Shown here piece after piece: positions 32,741-44,660 of a stretch of 64,000 nucleotides of DNA. Every line of letters begins with the position of its first letter. Positions within the stretch are counted from its first letter, which is position 1. Source of the DNA: Siphonodentalium dalli (Eukaryota; Mollusca; Scaphopoda; Gadilida; Siphonodentaliidae); the NCBI GenBank assembly GCA_032622095.1, contig CP136068.1:10583729-10647728 (forward strand). The letters run 5' to 3'. The notes under the pieces are model-generated. The model searched no databases, was not told the DNA's origin, and worked only from the letters and a program-made list of their open reading frames with translations. Position numbers and translations under genes: made by a program.

Positions 32741-34049
32741 GTAAGTCAAATACACGTTTCGTAGGTATGCGTTAAAAAATGGCCGATTAATAAGAATATC
32801 TTAATTTTACTGTTATGTATGGGACAACACCAATACCATTTCGGGAAATGAATACCTTATCTATAAATGCATGTAGCTTTAATTCAGGTACGATATATAT
32901 GGGAAACTCGGTACCTAGTGTGTGTTATTTTGGGTTTCTGCTATCTTTTCTGTTCCTATTATTTATGATAGTTCATTACAATAAATACTTTAATAACTGG
33001 GTGGGAGAATCCATTTAGTAGATAGCGGGTTACTCAGGGATGGGTACACGCTACATGGTAGTAGTACGGCTGAATTTGTAAAATTGGACCACAAGATTTT
33101 AGTGCATGCAATACATTAGAGAAACTTATCTTTTAAACAAGTTTGTTCACCCAGTGACTGACGCGCGAAGCGCATCCAGTGGGTGTGTATAATCGTAGGA
33201 CTTATACGTTTCTGCTGAATTGAACTAGTGCCTATGCATTTCTGCTGAACTGCACTGACGTTTGATCGCAAAATAAAATTATAATCATTATCAAAGCACA
33301 CGTTCGGATAACACCGCCATAAACAGTGACATATTACGATGTTGAGCTCGTATCGTCAATAAAATTAGAGTTATAACTTATAAAACTAAGAATTACTGCT
33401 AAAGTATTTCTACCAATTGGGTAACTAGATTCGTGTGGAGCTGGAACTAGAGAAATTTCAATTTCAACCAATTGAAATGCCGTTGATAACCGAAGGGTTA
33501 AGCGATTATCGCAATAGGATATGGGAACACCGTGTGCGTAACGTAACTATCACAAGTATAACGTACTCTGATAACAACTTATCGCCAAATTCATCCTTCA
33601 AAAAGTTTAAACATGTCATCTTCGGCTTCGTTTATTTTATTTTTATGAAGATGAATAATAAATGGGGTGATAAATATGTATAATATGTATATAACGACAA
33701 ATAGAGTAAAATTAGCCATTTTTCCGTGAAACTTAGGATAGGCAAGCCAGGTACAAAAATTGGTGAAATATGAGTACGAACGTAAAAGTGTTCCCCTATC
33801 GTATTGCGATAATTGCCAACCGTAACTGCGAAGCGAAGCCTCCAATGGCAATTATTAATTAATTCATTTCGGCAGTTCAGTCTTCTAAGCTATTAAAACT
33901 TTCTTGGATATCTTGGAAGTTGTTTTGGAAGGATTGTTCTGATATATAAATGTTGGATTAACCTTCCAAAAAGATGAGTTTGACGCCTGCATTTCTTGGC
34001 ATGAATATTAACGAGCGCTCGTCTGCAAGTACAGTCATTGCCGAATCGG
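32741..34049. other. Intron 3, start: nothing identified
   Basis: No gene recognised. Small open frames at 32815-33018 and 33435-33683 lack motifs. Confidence 0.4.
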
Positions 34050-34218
34050 TGTGTTATTGTGAAAATGTCACCAAGATTTCTCCACTCGATTCTCTTAAAA
34101 TGCACCCTAATCGGTAAAATTCTTTTGATAATTCAATCTAAATACATCTTAGCTACTATTCGGATCTGCTGTCCTGGTCGAAAAAGGTTTAGTTTGACCA
34201 AAACGGCTATTGACAAAA
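34050..34218 (+). repeat. Uninterrupted copy of the LINE target repeat (left of the foldback element)
   Basis: 'caccaagatttctccactcg', 'cttaaaatgcaccctaatc', 'ctactattcggatctgctg' and 'ggtcgaaaaag' match 7615-7660 plus 15661-15770 without the LINE. The repeat is broken after 'accaaaacg' (34203) by the foldback element and seems to resume at about 40248 ('gcttgtttac'). Confidence 0.75.
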
Positions 34219-37159
34219 TAGACTGGTGCGAGTCAAGAACAATCTAAAAAAATTTGCTGTCAAACTTTTCAGAATATTTTTGGATATAATGATCATTACT
34301 CTTCAAAATAAAAAAATGGGCCACCTTGAAAATGTCCTTGAATCCAAGATGGCTGCCAAAATCCAAGATGGCCACCATAAGGCCAATTTTCCTATCTTGT
34401 ATCACATTGATGGTGCTGAATTTAGGTTTTATCAGCATGAAACCTTAATATATGCATGACCAAACTATTGTCAGATAATAGCCTGATAAAAACACTAACA
34501 ATCCAACCATATTGATGATGATTTTGATCCAAAATGGCCGCCAAAATCCAAAATGGCCTCCATAAGGCCAAGTTTCCTATCATGTGTAATGTTGATGGGA
34601 CTGAAAGTTAGTCTTATCATCATGAAACATTCACTATGTACATAATAATTATTCTTAGATGATGAATTAATCCAAAAAATTAATTAACCACATTAATGAT
34701 GAATTTATTTCAAAATGGCCGCCAAAATCCAAAATGGCTGCCATAAGGCCAATTTTCCTATCTTGTATCACATTGATGGTGCTGAATTTAGGTTTTATCA
34801 GCGTGAAACCTTAATATATGCATGACTAAACTGTTGTCAGATGATAACTTGATAAAAACACTAACAAACCAACCATATTGATTTTGATCCAAAATGGCAG
34901 CCAAAATCCAAAATGGCCACCATAAGGCCAACTTCCTTTCATGTGTAATGTTGCTGGGACTAAAAGTTAGTCTTATCAGCATGAAACATTGATGTATGTA
35001 CATCTTAATTATTCTTTGATGATGAATTAATAATAAAAAAACTAATATAATAACCACCATTAATGATGAATGTTATTTCAAAATGGCCACCCAAATCCAA
35101 AATGGCCGCCATAACAGGCCATAAGGCCAATTTTCCTATCATTGTTGCATATGTTGCTGGGTAGGAAAGTTAGTCTTGTCAGCATGACGCATTGATGTAT
35201 GTTCGTCTTAATTGTTCTTAGATGATGAATTAATAACTGATACTAATAAATTAACCATATTAATGATGAATGTTAGTTCAAAATGGCCACCAACATCCAA
35301 AATGGCCACCATAAGGCCAATTTGCCTGTCGTGTGTAATGTTGCTGTGGCTGAAAGTTAGGCTTAGCAGCATGAAACAGTGATGATGTGTGTATGTCTTA
35401 ATTGTTCTTACATGATGAATTAATAACAAAACTAAAAAGTTGACCACAATTATAATGAATGTTATTTCAAAATGGCCACCAAAATCCAAAATGGCCGCAA
35501 TTTGTTTAATTTTCCTATCATGTGTAAATGCTGGGACTGAAAGTTGGCCTTGTCAGCATGAAACCTTGATGTATGTATGTTTTAAGAGTTCTTAGATGGT
35601 GAATTAATATAAAAAAAACCTAATAAAATGACCACATTGATAATAAATATTATTTCAAAATGGCCGCCAAAATCCAAAATGGTCGATATATGTTCAATAT
35701 ACCTAACATGTGTAATATTGCTGTGACTGAAAATTAGTCTTATCAGTATGAAAAATGTATGTATGTCTTAATTGTTCTTAAATTATTAATTAATACCAAA
35801 AAATTGATCACATTAATAATGAATTTTATTTCAAAATGGCTGCAAAAATCCAAAATGATGAATTCATAAAAACAACTAATAAATTGACCACATTAAGGAT
35901 TGATGTTATTTCAAAATGGCCGCCAAAATCCAAAAACGGACACCATGTGGTAAATTTTCCTATCATGTGTTATGTTGTTGGTACTGAAATTTAGTCTTAT
36001 CAGCATGAAATATTGATGTATGTCTTAACGATGGTCTATCTCTACATATAACAAGTTGTATATAGTTTCATGGGTATACAATAATAAATATGAATATAAC
36101 ACATCTGTTCGGAAATGTATAGAACTATCAATTGATTTTGATTTTATTTGTAATAATTTGTTATGCGATTATTAGATGGGACATACATTTGTTACTATTT
36201 TAGAACAGACCGTTCAGACGATATCAGGTAGCGATTATTCGAGTTTACCCATTGCACCGAACGTCAAATGTCCCAGATTGATTGTTTGTTGTATTATATA
36301 TCTATAATGCGATAATGAGTCTAATTAACGTTTATTTATGACAAAATTACACAATGCCATTTCTGGTCTCTGTTAACAGTAACTATTGGTGGTAAGATAA
36401 ACGATCACACATGTTTATTATCAGTTTATACCAGAACATGATCAAAATATAATCAATATTAATCGATAGAAGAGTGGATCTTCAATACATATATAATATA
36501 TTATACCATGGAAACTATATACCACGTGCTTACAAAGAGATAGACCACATTTAATTGTTCTTAGACAACGAGTTAATAAAATGAAAGTGTCAATGACACT
36601 GTAGCTCAACGAGGAGAGGGGATAATGTCATATCTTACAGTCAATGGAGCGATAAGCAATGTGGAAAGTTTAAATGTTTAAGTTACCAGTATACTAGATG
36701 TCAAACAAGAGAGACATCTGAAGCTCAATCGGATGTAAAAATAATGTTGGCTGTATTGGGCAAGACGAGGGATTTAGTCATGCAAAATGTAATATCAAAG
36801 ATTGCTGTTGGCGGCCATATTTTTCATTGAAATTCAGAAAAAATATTACAGCTTCAATGAAGTTTGGTGATTTGTGCAGAGGTGAGTAAATGTTTAGCGA
36901 AATAAATACCAGACAGTTCTACCGAATTGTCGCCTGCTGGTTCATGGAGGGTTACGATGACGATATGTTGAAGATCGCGACGACATTGATTATATGTGGT
37001 GGTGATGATGATGATGATACCGATGTTTATTATTATGACAATGAAATTGATGATGATCACGGTGATGATGAAAATATTCATTATGGCGCTCGCTGTACAT
37101 GTATATTTTGTACATTCAAATTTCTTCATTCTATCTATCTTTTGTATTTAATTTAATTT

Positions 37160-37390
37160 TCTCGTGTCAAATTGGATCAGAGACTAAAGCAATTATGACG
37201 ACAATATTGGTTGAGAACACCGCTTTACCCGCCATACCTCTTCCCAAAAATGGCAGTGTGATCAAGTCCTATAGGGAGATAATGTTGGCGATAATTGATA
37301 CCCTTGAATTGGAGCACATCTTCGTTCGTGCTGAAGAGGCCATCAACAGCAAACTTCTGATAATGTTATGGATAGAGCATGGAATATAGT
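37160..37390 (+). pseudogene. Transposon-type protein fragment in the foldback spacer
   Basis: An open frame reads TKAIMTTILVENTALPAIPL, PKNGSVIKSYREIMLAIIDT and LEHIFVRAEEAINSKLLIMLW, then stops. Its DEAL/YxKLxxxxW-like end resembles the N-terminal half of the invertebrate transposon proteins whose C-terminal half is seen at 49862-52107. That link is tentative. It cannot be an exon of the host gene in this form, because the frame stops at 37387 without a usable donor in phase. Confidence 0.4.
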
Positions 37391-37449
37391 ACGAGATTGA
37401 TCCTTCTGAAATACGCCTTCGCTCTAATACGCCTTATGACTCACAGCCT

Positions 37450-37628
37450 TATTGAATCCACCCATCCAGCCCTGTTCCATTTTTAGTTCTACATGTCAAA
37501 GTTCTGGAGTAGCATTCCATGTTTGGAATTCATGAACATTCAAAAGCTCCACCTATGGAATGCTACTCCAGAACGTTGACCTGTAGCACTAAAAACAAAC
37601 GGAACGGGGCTGTGTGGATCCAATATTA
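37450..37628. mobile_element. About 180-bp palindromic MITE
   Basis: 'tattgaatccaccca', 'ccctgttccatttttagt' and 'gttctggagtagcattccat' (37450-37522) pair with 'atggaatgctactccagaac', 'cactaaaaacaaacgg' and 'gtgtggatccaata' (37555-37628), around a loop of about 35 bp. No target duplication is clear. Confidence 0.75.
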
Positions 37629-40247
37629 CCACGACCCAGTGCAAAGGCTTATTAGGCCGTCTCAAGCATGGTGGACGAAGGTTAACCACATGCGTTATGT
37701 CAGCAGCTTCTACATATAATCCAGAAAATGAATTATCCGAAGATATCAGTCATAAGAAAATTGGACTGTTAATAAAACCCCTTTGTTCCTCGAAGACAAC
37801 CTGTTCTGATATATGCGGTGCCCAAACGCTCATACACCATGGATGAATTAGTCGATCTTCATGTGCATTGATATAGGGCTTCTAAAATGTGGAGCCAGAG
37901 AGCCGTTCGAGTTTTGCTGTACGAGATCAAATTGGGAGTCAGTGAGTGGGACATTAAACACTCGTTCATCACAATATTCCTAAAAGAGCTTCAAATTTTG
38001 CACATTTTATTTTTATTTTGGATGACCATGTTTCCACGAAATGACGTGAAACAAATAAAGTATAACATCGACGGACTCAAATCCACTGTTCAAATGAATT
38101 AAAACTCGTGAAAAACAGCAACAGATATCAGACAGGATTTCGGCATCCATGAAAGAAGACATGTTTATGACTGGCCTGAGATTTTTTGATAGCAGTTAGT
38201 TTGATAATGGCTTATAAGTGCTCACTGGTCTCGCCTATTGGAATTGTCCGATCGCGCGCATGAGACTAATGCTATCAATGATTGGTGTGACCATGTAAAA
38301 TATATGGAATACATGAATTTTACATACAGAAATTACATGCATGTGTATATCCACCCTTAAGCAGTTTCTTTTCCAAAAGGGATGTGATTGTTCTCTGATT
38401 CTACACATATAAACTCATTATAACTGGCATGGCATAGGATGGAAGTGAAAGAAATTACTTAGACAACCACATTCCACTTGTCAAACAATTATATATATGA
38501 CGACCATGCAGTCAGTACAAAGTGTATTTCAAGATGTATTACCATTTATCGGTGTTCACGAGATGTTTTCTACAACAGATTGTCACTTACTAGTTTCCAC
38601 ATAATGTATGAGTGGCCATCATTGGTGTAATTTTAATCACGATTTCATGGGTTTTCAATCACAAATGCAGCAATGACGTAGCCATATGGTGGCCAACTTG
38701 GATTATGGGGCCCATTTTGAAATAACTTTCATCATTAATATGGCCAGTTTATCATTTTTTTAACTGATTCATGATCCAAAAACAATTAAGACATACATCC
38801 ATCAAAGTGGCATGCTGATAAGACTAATTTTCAGTCTCAGCAACATTACACTTGTTAGAACACATTGACCACATGGTTCCCATTTGGGATATTGGTGGCC
38901 ATTTTGAAATAATATTCATTATTAATGCGGTCATTTGATTATGTTTTATTAAATTAAATTCATCATCTGAGAACAATTTAGACATACAAAATTGGCCTTA
39001 TGGTGGCCATTTTGAATTTTAGCTGTCATTTTGAAATAACATTCATCATTTTTTGGTCAATTTATTAGTTTGTTTTTATCAATTCATCATCTAAGAACAA
39101 TGAAGACATACATGCATCAATGCATCTTTCAGTCCCAGCAACATAACACACGATAGGACAATTGACCATATGGCGTGCGTTTTCGATTTTAGCTGCTATT
39201 TTGAAATAACATTCATCCTTTAGTTTTTTTTTCAATTCATCATCTAATAACAATTTAGACATACAACATCAATGTTTTACGCTGATAAGACTAACTTCCA
39301 GTCGCAGCAACATTTCACATGATTGAAAAAATTGGCCATATGGCGGCCATTCTGGACTTTGGCGGCCATTTTGAAATAACATCAACCCTTAATGTGGTCA
39401 ATTTATTAGTTATTTTATTATTTCATCATTTAAGAAAAATTAAAACACACATACATCAATGTTTCATGTCGCTAAGACTAACATTCAGTCCCAACAACAT
39501 AACAAATGATAGGAAAATTTACCATATGGCGTCCATTTAGGATTTTGTCGGCCATTTTGAAATAACATTCATCCTTATTGTGGTCAATTTATTACTTGTT
39601 TTCATTAATTCATCATCTGATAACTATTAATACATACATACTTACATCAATGTTTCATGTTGCTAAGACTAATTTCAGTTGCAGAAACATTACACATGAT
39701 TGAAAAATTGACCATATGGTGGCCATTTTGTATTTTGGCGGCCATTTTGAAATAACATTCAACCTTAATTTGGTAAAGTTATTAGTTATTTTATTAACTG
39801 ATCATTTAAGAACAATTAAGACATACATACATAAATGTTTTATGCTGATAAGACTAACTTTCAGTCCCAGCAACATTACACATGATATGAAAATTGGTCT
39901 TATGGAGGCCATTTTGGATTTTGGTGGCCATTTTGGATCAAAATCATCATCAATATGGTTGGTTTGTTAGTGTTTTTATCAAGATATCACCTGACAACAG
40001 TTCAGAAATGCATATATCAAGGTTTCATGGTGATGAAACTAAACTTCAACACCATCAATGCGACACATGATAAGAAAATTGGCCTTATGGCGGCCATTTT
40101 GGATTTTGGTGGCCATCTTGGATTCAAGGACATTTTCAAGGTGGCCCATTTTTTTATTTTGAATTGTAATGATCATTCTATGCAAAAACGTTCTCAAAAG
40201 TTTGGCACTAATTTTTTTTAGATTTTCTCTGGCATGCACCTGTCTAA

Positions 40248-40830
40248 AAGCTTGTTTACAAAATGCGTGTACTCGATGACCCGTCCACGCTGTAAATTTA
40301 TTATCGAAAACAAATTCAATTTCTTCCATCAAAAACATAATTAAGCGCTGAACTCTGTCATTTTAATAATATATAAGTATTAGACACATACACACCAAGT
40401 CTCAGCTCAAAATTTTGAAAAATGACAGTTTTATCGACATAAATCGATTTTAATGGGAAATCCTGTGTTAAAATAACTTAAATTTTATCATCGAAAAAAA
40501 TTCATTTCTTCCATCTACAAAATAATTACGTGCTGTACCCTGTCATGTTAGGAATATTTTAGTATTACACACAGACACACGAAGCCTCAGCTAAAAAAAA
40601 TGAAAAATGAGAGTTTTATCGACATAAATCGATTTTAATGGTAAATGCCATGTTAAATGTTTAAATATTTCTTCCATCTAAAACATAATTACGTACTGTA
40701 CCCTGTCATTTTAGGAATATATAAGTATCCCACGCAGACGCGCCAACTCTCAGCTTAAAATTTTGAAAAATAAGAGATTTATCGACATAAATCGATGTGT
40801 ATGCAGATCCCATGTTAAATAAATTTTAGG
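40248..40830 (+). repeat. Tandem repeat, about 163-185 bp period, three to four units
   Basis: Each unit has 'ttcttccatctaaaacataa', 'ccctgtcattttaggaata' and 'cgacataaatcgatttta'. 'aaatcgat' recurs at 40441, 40626 and 40789. A single unit is at 3350-3520. Together they look like a low-copy satellite also used in dispersed form. Confidence 0.75.
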
Positions 40831-40839
40831 GTTGTTCCA

Positions 40840-41660
40840 TATGGGCACCAGCGTCCATATTTGACCGGTTCTACCTGATAATTGTGCGACAGTACAGTCG
40901 CTTTACTTTATACGTCAACATTGGTCATTATTACCTGACAAATTTATTTCGGTCTATCGTATCAACCCCTATTTTCCACTGCGTGGCCTGACTAATTGTC
41001 AACATTGGTCTTTATCGCTCCACTGATTTGTATCATTTCATCGATATGAATTCCATATCCAATTATCCACATATAACCAACCCAACCTCTAATTCTGGTC
41101 CAATTTATTAATTTTTTCATCGCTATAGTCACGTTACGTAATATTTTATAGTGTGATACTTATACTTATATGTTTATGGTATTACTATAGAATACCGTGT
41201 ACGTATATCAATTGCTATTCCTTTCTATAAAATCCTGGTGCCATCTATAGAGATAGAGATAATTTCAGACCACCCCTCCCCAATATTAAATCACTGCTTT
41301 AGTACAGTCGCGATGCATTACATGGCAACATCGCTCCACTAATTTATGTCAGCTCATCGGTACGAACCCCTTTATCTCCGAGTCCATATAAACAACCCAA
41401 CATCTTATCCCGTACCACTATAGAAGTCCATAATGACTATTCTGGCACTATATAGAGATGACTAAGATTCTGACCCCCCCTATTTTATAGCCTTGTTGCA
41501 ACGGTAAAATTGAGATGCATAATATGTCAACATTGGTCGTTATCGCTCTACAAATTTATATCGGTTCAACCCTTAGTTCCCTGTATCGCCCACCCCTCCC
41601 TCAATTTATTTTTTCATTTGTATTATAGTCTCGTTACGTACACATTTTATCTCTTGTAAC
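40840..41660. repeat. Diverged tandem repeat with 'gtcaacattggtc' motif
   Basis: 'acgtcaacattggtcattat', 'gtcaacattggtctttatcg' and 'tatgtcaacattggtcgtta' recur with 'ctccac-aattta-tatc' and 'gtatcaaccc'. Three to four units of roughly 130-250 bp, heavily diverged. Confidence 0.5.
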
Positions 41661-41877
41661 TTTTGCTTCAACACGCCGAGTTCCGCTGCAGATAATACAA
41701 AACTGACAACATTTTGAAATTTAAGCAGGCTTCAAACTCATCTTATCCAAGAAAAACTCTGGCTACATAAGATATTTGTGTATAAGGTGTACGCGCATTA
41801 GTTGCGTAAAAAACCAAAGATCCCAAGTCAAGGTCCAAATCCCCAACACACTGATGTGAGGTTTAACTCCATCTAAA

Positions 41878-42010
41878 TACAGTAATGTCCAAAGTAATTT
41901 ATCACTTAACCACAGCAGAATTATGGGTATTTTTTCAGGATTTTAAATCCTGAAAAATTACCCATAATTATGCTGTGGTTAAGCGGTGAAATACTTTGGG
42001 CATTATTGTA
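41878..42010. mobile_element. 133-bp palindromic MITE, mariner-like ends (first of six in the triplication)
   Basis: TACAGTAATGTCCAAAGTAA pairs with its inverse ending 'ctttgggcattattgta', and the arms meet at 'ggattttaaatcc'. TA borders and a CAGT start suggest a Tc1/mariner-derived MITE. Repeats occur at +643 and +1286. Confidence 0.8.
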
Positions 42011-42052
42011 ACCAATATAAGGATTTGAGGTTTAATGATAACTCAATCCTCA

Positions 42053-42185
42053 TACAGTAATGTTCAAAGTAATTGACCACTTAACCACAGCAGAATAATG
42101 GGTAATTTGTCAGGATTTTAAATGCTGAAAAATTACCCATAATTCTGCTGTGGTCAAGTGGTCAATTACTTTGGGCATTACTGTA
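42053..42185. mobile_element. 133-bp palindromic MITE, second type in each unit
   Basis: TACAGTAATGTTCAAAGTAA ... ttactttgggcattactgta, with arms meeting near 'ggattttaaatgc'. It shares about 90% of its sequence with the first hairpin and lies 43 bp downstream. Repeats occur at +643 and +1286. Confidence 0.8.
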
Positions 42186-43839
42186 ACCAATATAAGGATG
42201 TGAGGTTTAATGAGAACTCCATCCACATAACAAATAAATATGTGTGAAAATTAAACAAACACAAAATAAATTCCATGATGGCGTCCAATATGGACTGCCT
42301 AATTCTGCTCCAAAAACATGTATATTGAATAGATGGATGTTTATTGGGGTAAACCGATTATTTCAATGATATTTTCATTAACTGGGATCCAAAACCCGAC
42401 CTACGGGAGCGTTCTTCGCGCGCGACTGTATCTTAAGCATATGTGCATATTTAATAAGCCAACAAATGGAATCCCAACAGAGAAGACTGGCAGGGGTCCC
42501 GAGGTTTAACTCCATCTACATACAGTAATGTCCAAAGTAATTTATCACTTAACCACAGCAGAATTATGGTTATTTTTTCAGGATTTTAAATCCTGAAAAA
42601 TTGCCCATAATTATGCTGTGGTTAAGTGGTGAATTACTTTGGGCATTATTGTAACCAATATAAGGATTTGAGGTTTAATGATAACTCAATCCTCATACAG
42701 TAATGTTCAAAGTAATTGACCACTTAAACACAGCAGAATAATGGGTAATTTGTCAGGATTTTAAATGCTGAAAAATTACCCATAATTCTGCTGTGGTCTA
42801 GTGGTCAATTACTTTGGGCATTACTGTAACCAATATAAGGATGTGAGGTTTAATGAGAACTCCATCCACATAACTAATAAATATGTGTGAAAATTAAACA
42901 AACACAAAATAAATTCCATGATGGCGTCCAATATGGACTGCCTAATTCTGCTCCAAAAACATGTATATTGAATAGATGGATGTTTACTGGGGTAAACCGA
43001 TTATTTCAATGATATTTTCATTAACTGGGATCCAAAACCCGACCTACGGGAGCGCTCTTCGCGCGCGACTGTATCTTAAGCATATGTGCATATTTAATAA
43101 GCCAACAAATGGAATCCCAACAGAGAAGACTGGCAGGGGTCCCGAGGTTTAACTCCATCTACATACAGTAATGTCCAAAGTAATTTTTCACTTAACCACA
43201 GCAGAATTATGGGTATTTTTTCAGGATTTTAAATCCTGAAAAATTGCCCATAATTATGCTGTGGTTAAGTGGTGAATTACTTTGGGCATTATTGTAACCA
43301 ATATAAGGATTTGAGGTTTAATGATAACTCAATCCTCATACAGTAATGTTCAAAGTAATTGACCACTTAAACACAGCCGAATAATGGGTAATTTGTCAGG
43401 ATTTTAAATGCTGAAAAATTACCCATAATTCTGCTGTGGTCAAGTGGTCAATTACTTTGGGCATTACTGTAACCAATATAAGGATGTGAGGTTTAATGAG
43501 AACTCCATCCACATAACTAATAAATATGTGTGAAAATTACACAAACAAAAAATAAATTCCATGATGGCGTCCAATATGGACTGCCTAATTCTGCTCCAAA
43601 AACATGTATATTGAATAGATGGATGTTTATTGGGGTAAACCGATTATTTCAATGATATTTTCATTAACTGGGATCCAAAACCAGACCCACGGGAGCGCTC
43701 TTCGCGCGCGACTGTATCTTAAGCAAATGTGCATATTTAATAAGCCAACAAATGGAATCCCAACAGAGAAGATTAGCAGGGGTCCCTTGCGCATAGACAT
43801 CGTTGATGATCTCTATGGGAAACCACATTGACATTTATT

Positions 43840-44420
43840 AGAGAATTTCGATTAACTGCAATAACTTAAGGAATCTCTAATTAATGCTGCACGGTAATGA
43901 AAAAAAACATATCGAATAACTTAGTATTTAACTAACCGAATAACTAATTGCGCTCAAGCCCAATAAGAATATTCCTTAAGTTATTGTGCTTAAGCGAAGT
44001 TAAAGATACTTTATTGCGCTTAAGCACAATATGATATTCCTGTGCAATAAGGAATATTTTTATTGCGCTTAAGTGTAATAAGACATTCCTTGTTACACAT
44101 AAGCGAAATTACATCCATATTGCACTTAAGCACGATTAATATATATCTCATTAGATCGCCCTTGCGCAAATAGTAGAATAATCCTATATTTGTTCCACAC
44201 ATTGTACCATGGGAATGGACTACACCACCTGAATTACAGGGAGTTTATGTACACGATATAATATATTCCTTATTAAGAGATACCTTATTGAGTTTTATTA
44301 TCTAAGCGCAATATGAAAATTCCATCATTGCACTTAAACACAGTTAAATACTACCATATTGCGCTTAAGCTCAATAGAGATTCCCATATTGCACTTAAGC
44401 ACTCTTCTTGTGCTTAATTA
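43840..44420. repeat. GCTTAAG-rich irregular repeat
   Basis: Roughly a dozen blocks such as 'attgcgcttaagcacaat' and 'attgcacttaagcac' occur in both orientations, alternating with 'aagaatattcc' blocks. CTTAAG is palindromic, so strands can pair locally. Confidence 0.6.
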
Positions 44421-44660
44421 AAAAAAAATTGTTATAATTGTATTTTAACTATTGTTTTGTCCTTTAATATTTCCCATACATCATGTAGGCCCTACACATA
44501 TATTATGCTAGAAAAGTAGTACTATTGTTACTAATAGTACTCGTAGTAGTTAATACCACTTACTGTCAATATTCTATCATGGTTAGTTTCAAAATCATAA
44601 CGTTAAATGTTATTACTATTTGTGTGTCTTGTACATGTACAACAGTCATCAATTAACAAA

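Larger units (their letters stand above)
34219..40246. mobile_element. 6-kb foldback element with tandem-repeat arms
   Basis: The left arm (34219-36030) is about nine diverged units of roughly 180-190 bp, each with 'caaaatggccgccaaaatcc', 'ggccaattttcctatcatg', 'agttagtcttatcagcatg' and 'cttaattgttcttagatgat'. The right arm (38630-40246) carries the same units inverted. The outermost ends also pair: 'aatctaaaaaaatttgctgt' with 'caaactttt' on the left, against 'aaaagtttggcactaatttt' on the right. A 2.6-kb spacer (36030-38630) separates the arms. Arms built of tandem repeats are the hallmark of foldback/Galileo-type elements. No intact transposase was found. Confidence 0.85.
41858..43786. repeat. 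Exact tandem triplication of a 643-bp unit
   Basis: The block starting 'gaggtttaactccatct' begins at 41858, 42501 and 43144 and ends 'caggggtccc' at 43786: 1929 bp = 3 x 643. Copies differ by only a few bases, so the event is recent. Each unit holds two 133-bp palindromic hairpins and a common 300-bp tail with 'gagcgctcttcgcgcgcgac'. Small open frames in the tail are not supported as genes. Confidence 0.92.

Noticed and set aside
36890-37156. Asp-rich 88-aa frame (DDDDDTDVYYYD)
   Set aside because: It is produced by a GAT microsatellite and has no other support.
37099-37389. Possible extra exon of the host gene between exons C and D
   Set aside because: There is an AG near 37181, but the frame meets a stop with no in-phase donor, and it lies inside a foldback element.
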